From Phormidesmis priestleyi BC1401 (GTDB lineage Bacteria; Cyanobacteriota; Cyanobacteriia; Leptolyngbyales; Leptolyngbyaceae): a stretch of 58,896 nt of DNA. The notes below the pieces were generated by a model, which worked only from the letters and a program-made list of their open reading frames with translations, searched no databases and was not told the origin of the DNA. How positions within the stretch are numbered: position 1 is the stretch's first letter; the number at the start of each line of letters is the position of its first letter. The position numbers and the translations under genes were made by a program. Positions 58,745 to 58,896 of this stretch are shown here, one piece after another. The stretch lies in assembly GCF_001650195.1 (NCBI RefSeq), contig NZ_LXYR01000031.1, positions 1-58,896 of the forward strand, given 5' to 3'.

Positions 58745-58769
58745 GATTTCAAGTCCTTTAAATAAATTC

Positions 58770-58781
58770 GATAAGTTTATC
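58770..58781. promoter_or_regulatory. operator-like dyad upstream of the copper operon
   Basis: GATAA-GT-TTATC is a perfect dyad, extended by TTC/GAA to a 20-bp near-palindrome (58767-58786). It lies between the chaperone start and a -35-like TTGACT (minus strand, 58792-58797). It is a plausible regulator site; no copper regulator gene is in the window. Confidence 0.4.
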
Positions 58782-58841
58782 TTGAACTCTCTAGTCAATC
58801 AATAGTTCGGACAGTTTTTGCGGTCAGACGTGGACAGAAAA

Positions 58842-58894
58842 GCTATCCATCAGCTAGGGTGCAGATTAGAAACAAAGCGCACCGGATGGATAGC
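58842..58894. repeat. inverted repeat at the right edge
   Basis: GCTATCCATC (58842-58851) and GATGGATAGC (58885-58894) are perfect 10-bp inverted repeats, with a further GGTGC/GCACC pair inside. The unit may be a MITE or an IS end continuing beyond the window. Confidence 0.45.
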
Positions 58895-58896
58895 CA

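Overview
The window looks like accessory DNA, probably a plasmid or a mobile-element-rich chromosomal region, of a filamentous-type (Leptolyngbya/Nostoc-like) cyanobacterium. Reasons: the HIP1-type octamer GCGATCGC and its core CGATCG recur throughout, and several families are typical of cyanobacteria (a second cytochrome oxidase operon with DUF2231 partners, a CoaR/CoaT pair, NucA/NuiA, DUF4336, DUF4058). At least seven insertion sequences or remnants, three kinds of small palindromic repeat and about fifteen decaying genes show high turnover.

Layout. 1-4.9 kb: a minus-strand group of two double-domain YbjQ-type proteins with a small partner, a dead transposase and a 638-aa protein with a helicase-associated-type C-terminus. 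5.2-7.4 kb: an IS1634-type element whose transposase is broken by a 101-bp repeat. 7.5-10.3 kb: a secreted protein, a GST fragment and a flavin-binding protein cut by an IS5-type element. 10.5-21.7 kb: a respiratory block (type II NADH dehydrogenase, two DUF2231 membrane proteins, a microbial-rhodopsin fragment, a PepSY-like protein, ctaCDE of the CuA-less ARTO type, and a CDF transporter). 21.8-30.2 kb: an oxidative sugar/carbon block (cupin, SMP-30, VOC, DoxX on minus; SDR, debranching-type glycosidase and GMC oxidoreductase on plus). 30.2-35.2 kb: a pseudogene field. 35.2-37.9 kb: nested ISs.

38.3-42.4 kb is the most unusual part. A near-consensus promoter is followed by an 80-aa ORF, a leader with a long inverted repeat, about 23 closely packed tRNA genes or tRNA-like units covering most amino acids, and then, 29 nt after the last tRNA, an intact RNA ligase gene rtcB. 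Several tRNAs are structurally degenerate and one unit is only 47 nt long. An HNH endonuclease lies upstream, and a protein with a duplicated helical domain lies convergent downstream. Long silent tRNA operons are known in some cyanobacteria (a 26-tRNA operon on a plasmid of Anabaena PCC 7120). The direct coupling to rtcB and the odd tRNA forms are what deserve attention here.

43.5-50.5 kb holds recombinase and IS6 scraps, a lipoprotein with a duplicated tail, a frameshifted NucA-type nuclease next to its NuiA inhibitor, an Hcp-like gene with two stops, small secreted proteins and a possible GNAT pair. 50.6-58.9 kb is a metal-resistance island: divergent coaT/coaR (cobalt), then multicopper oxidase, cupredoxin, copper ATPase and copper chaperone on the minus strand.

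All family names are from motif recognition by eye. No database search was run.
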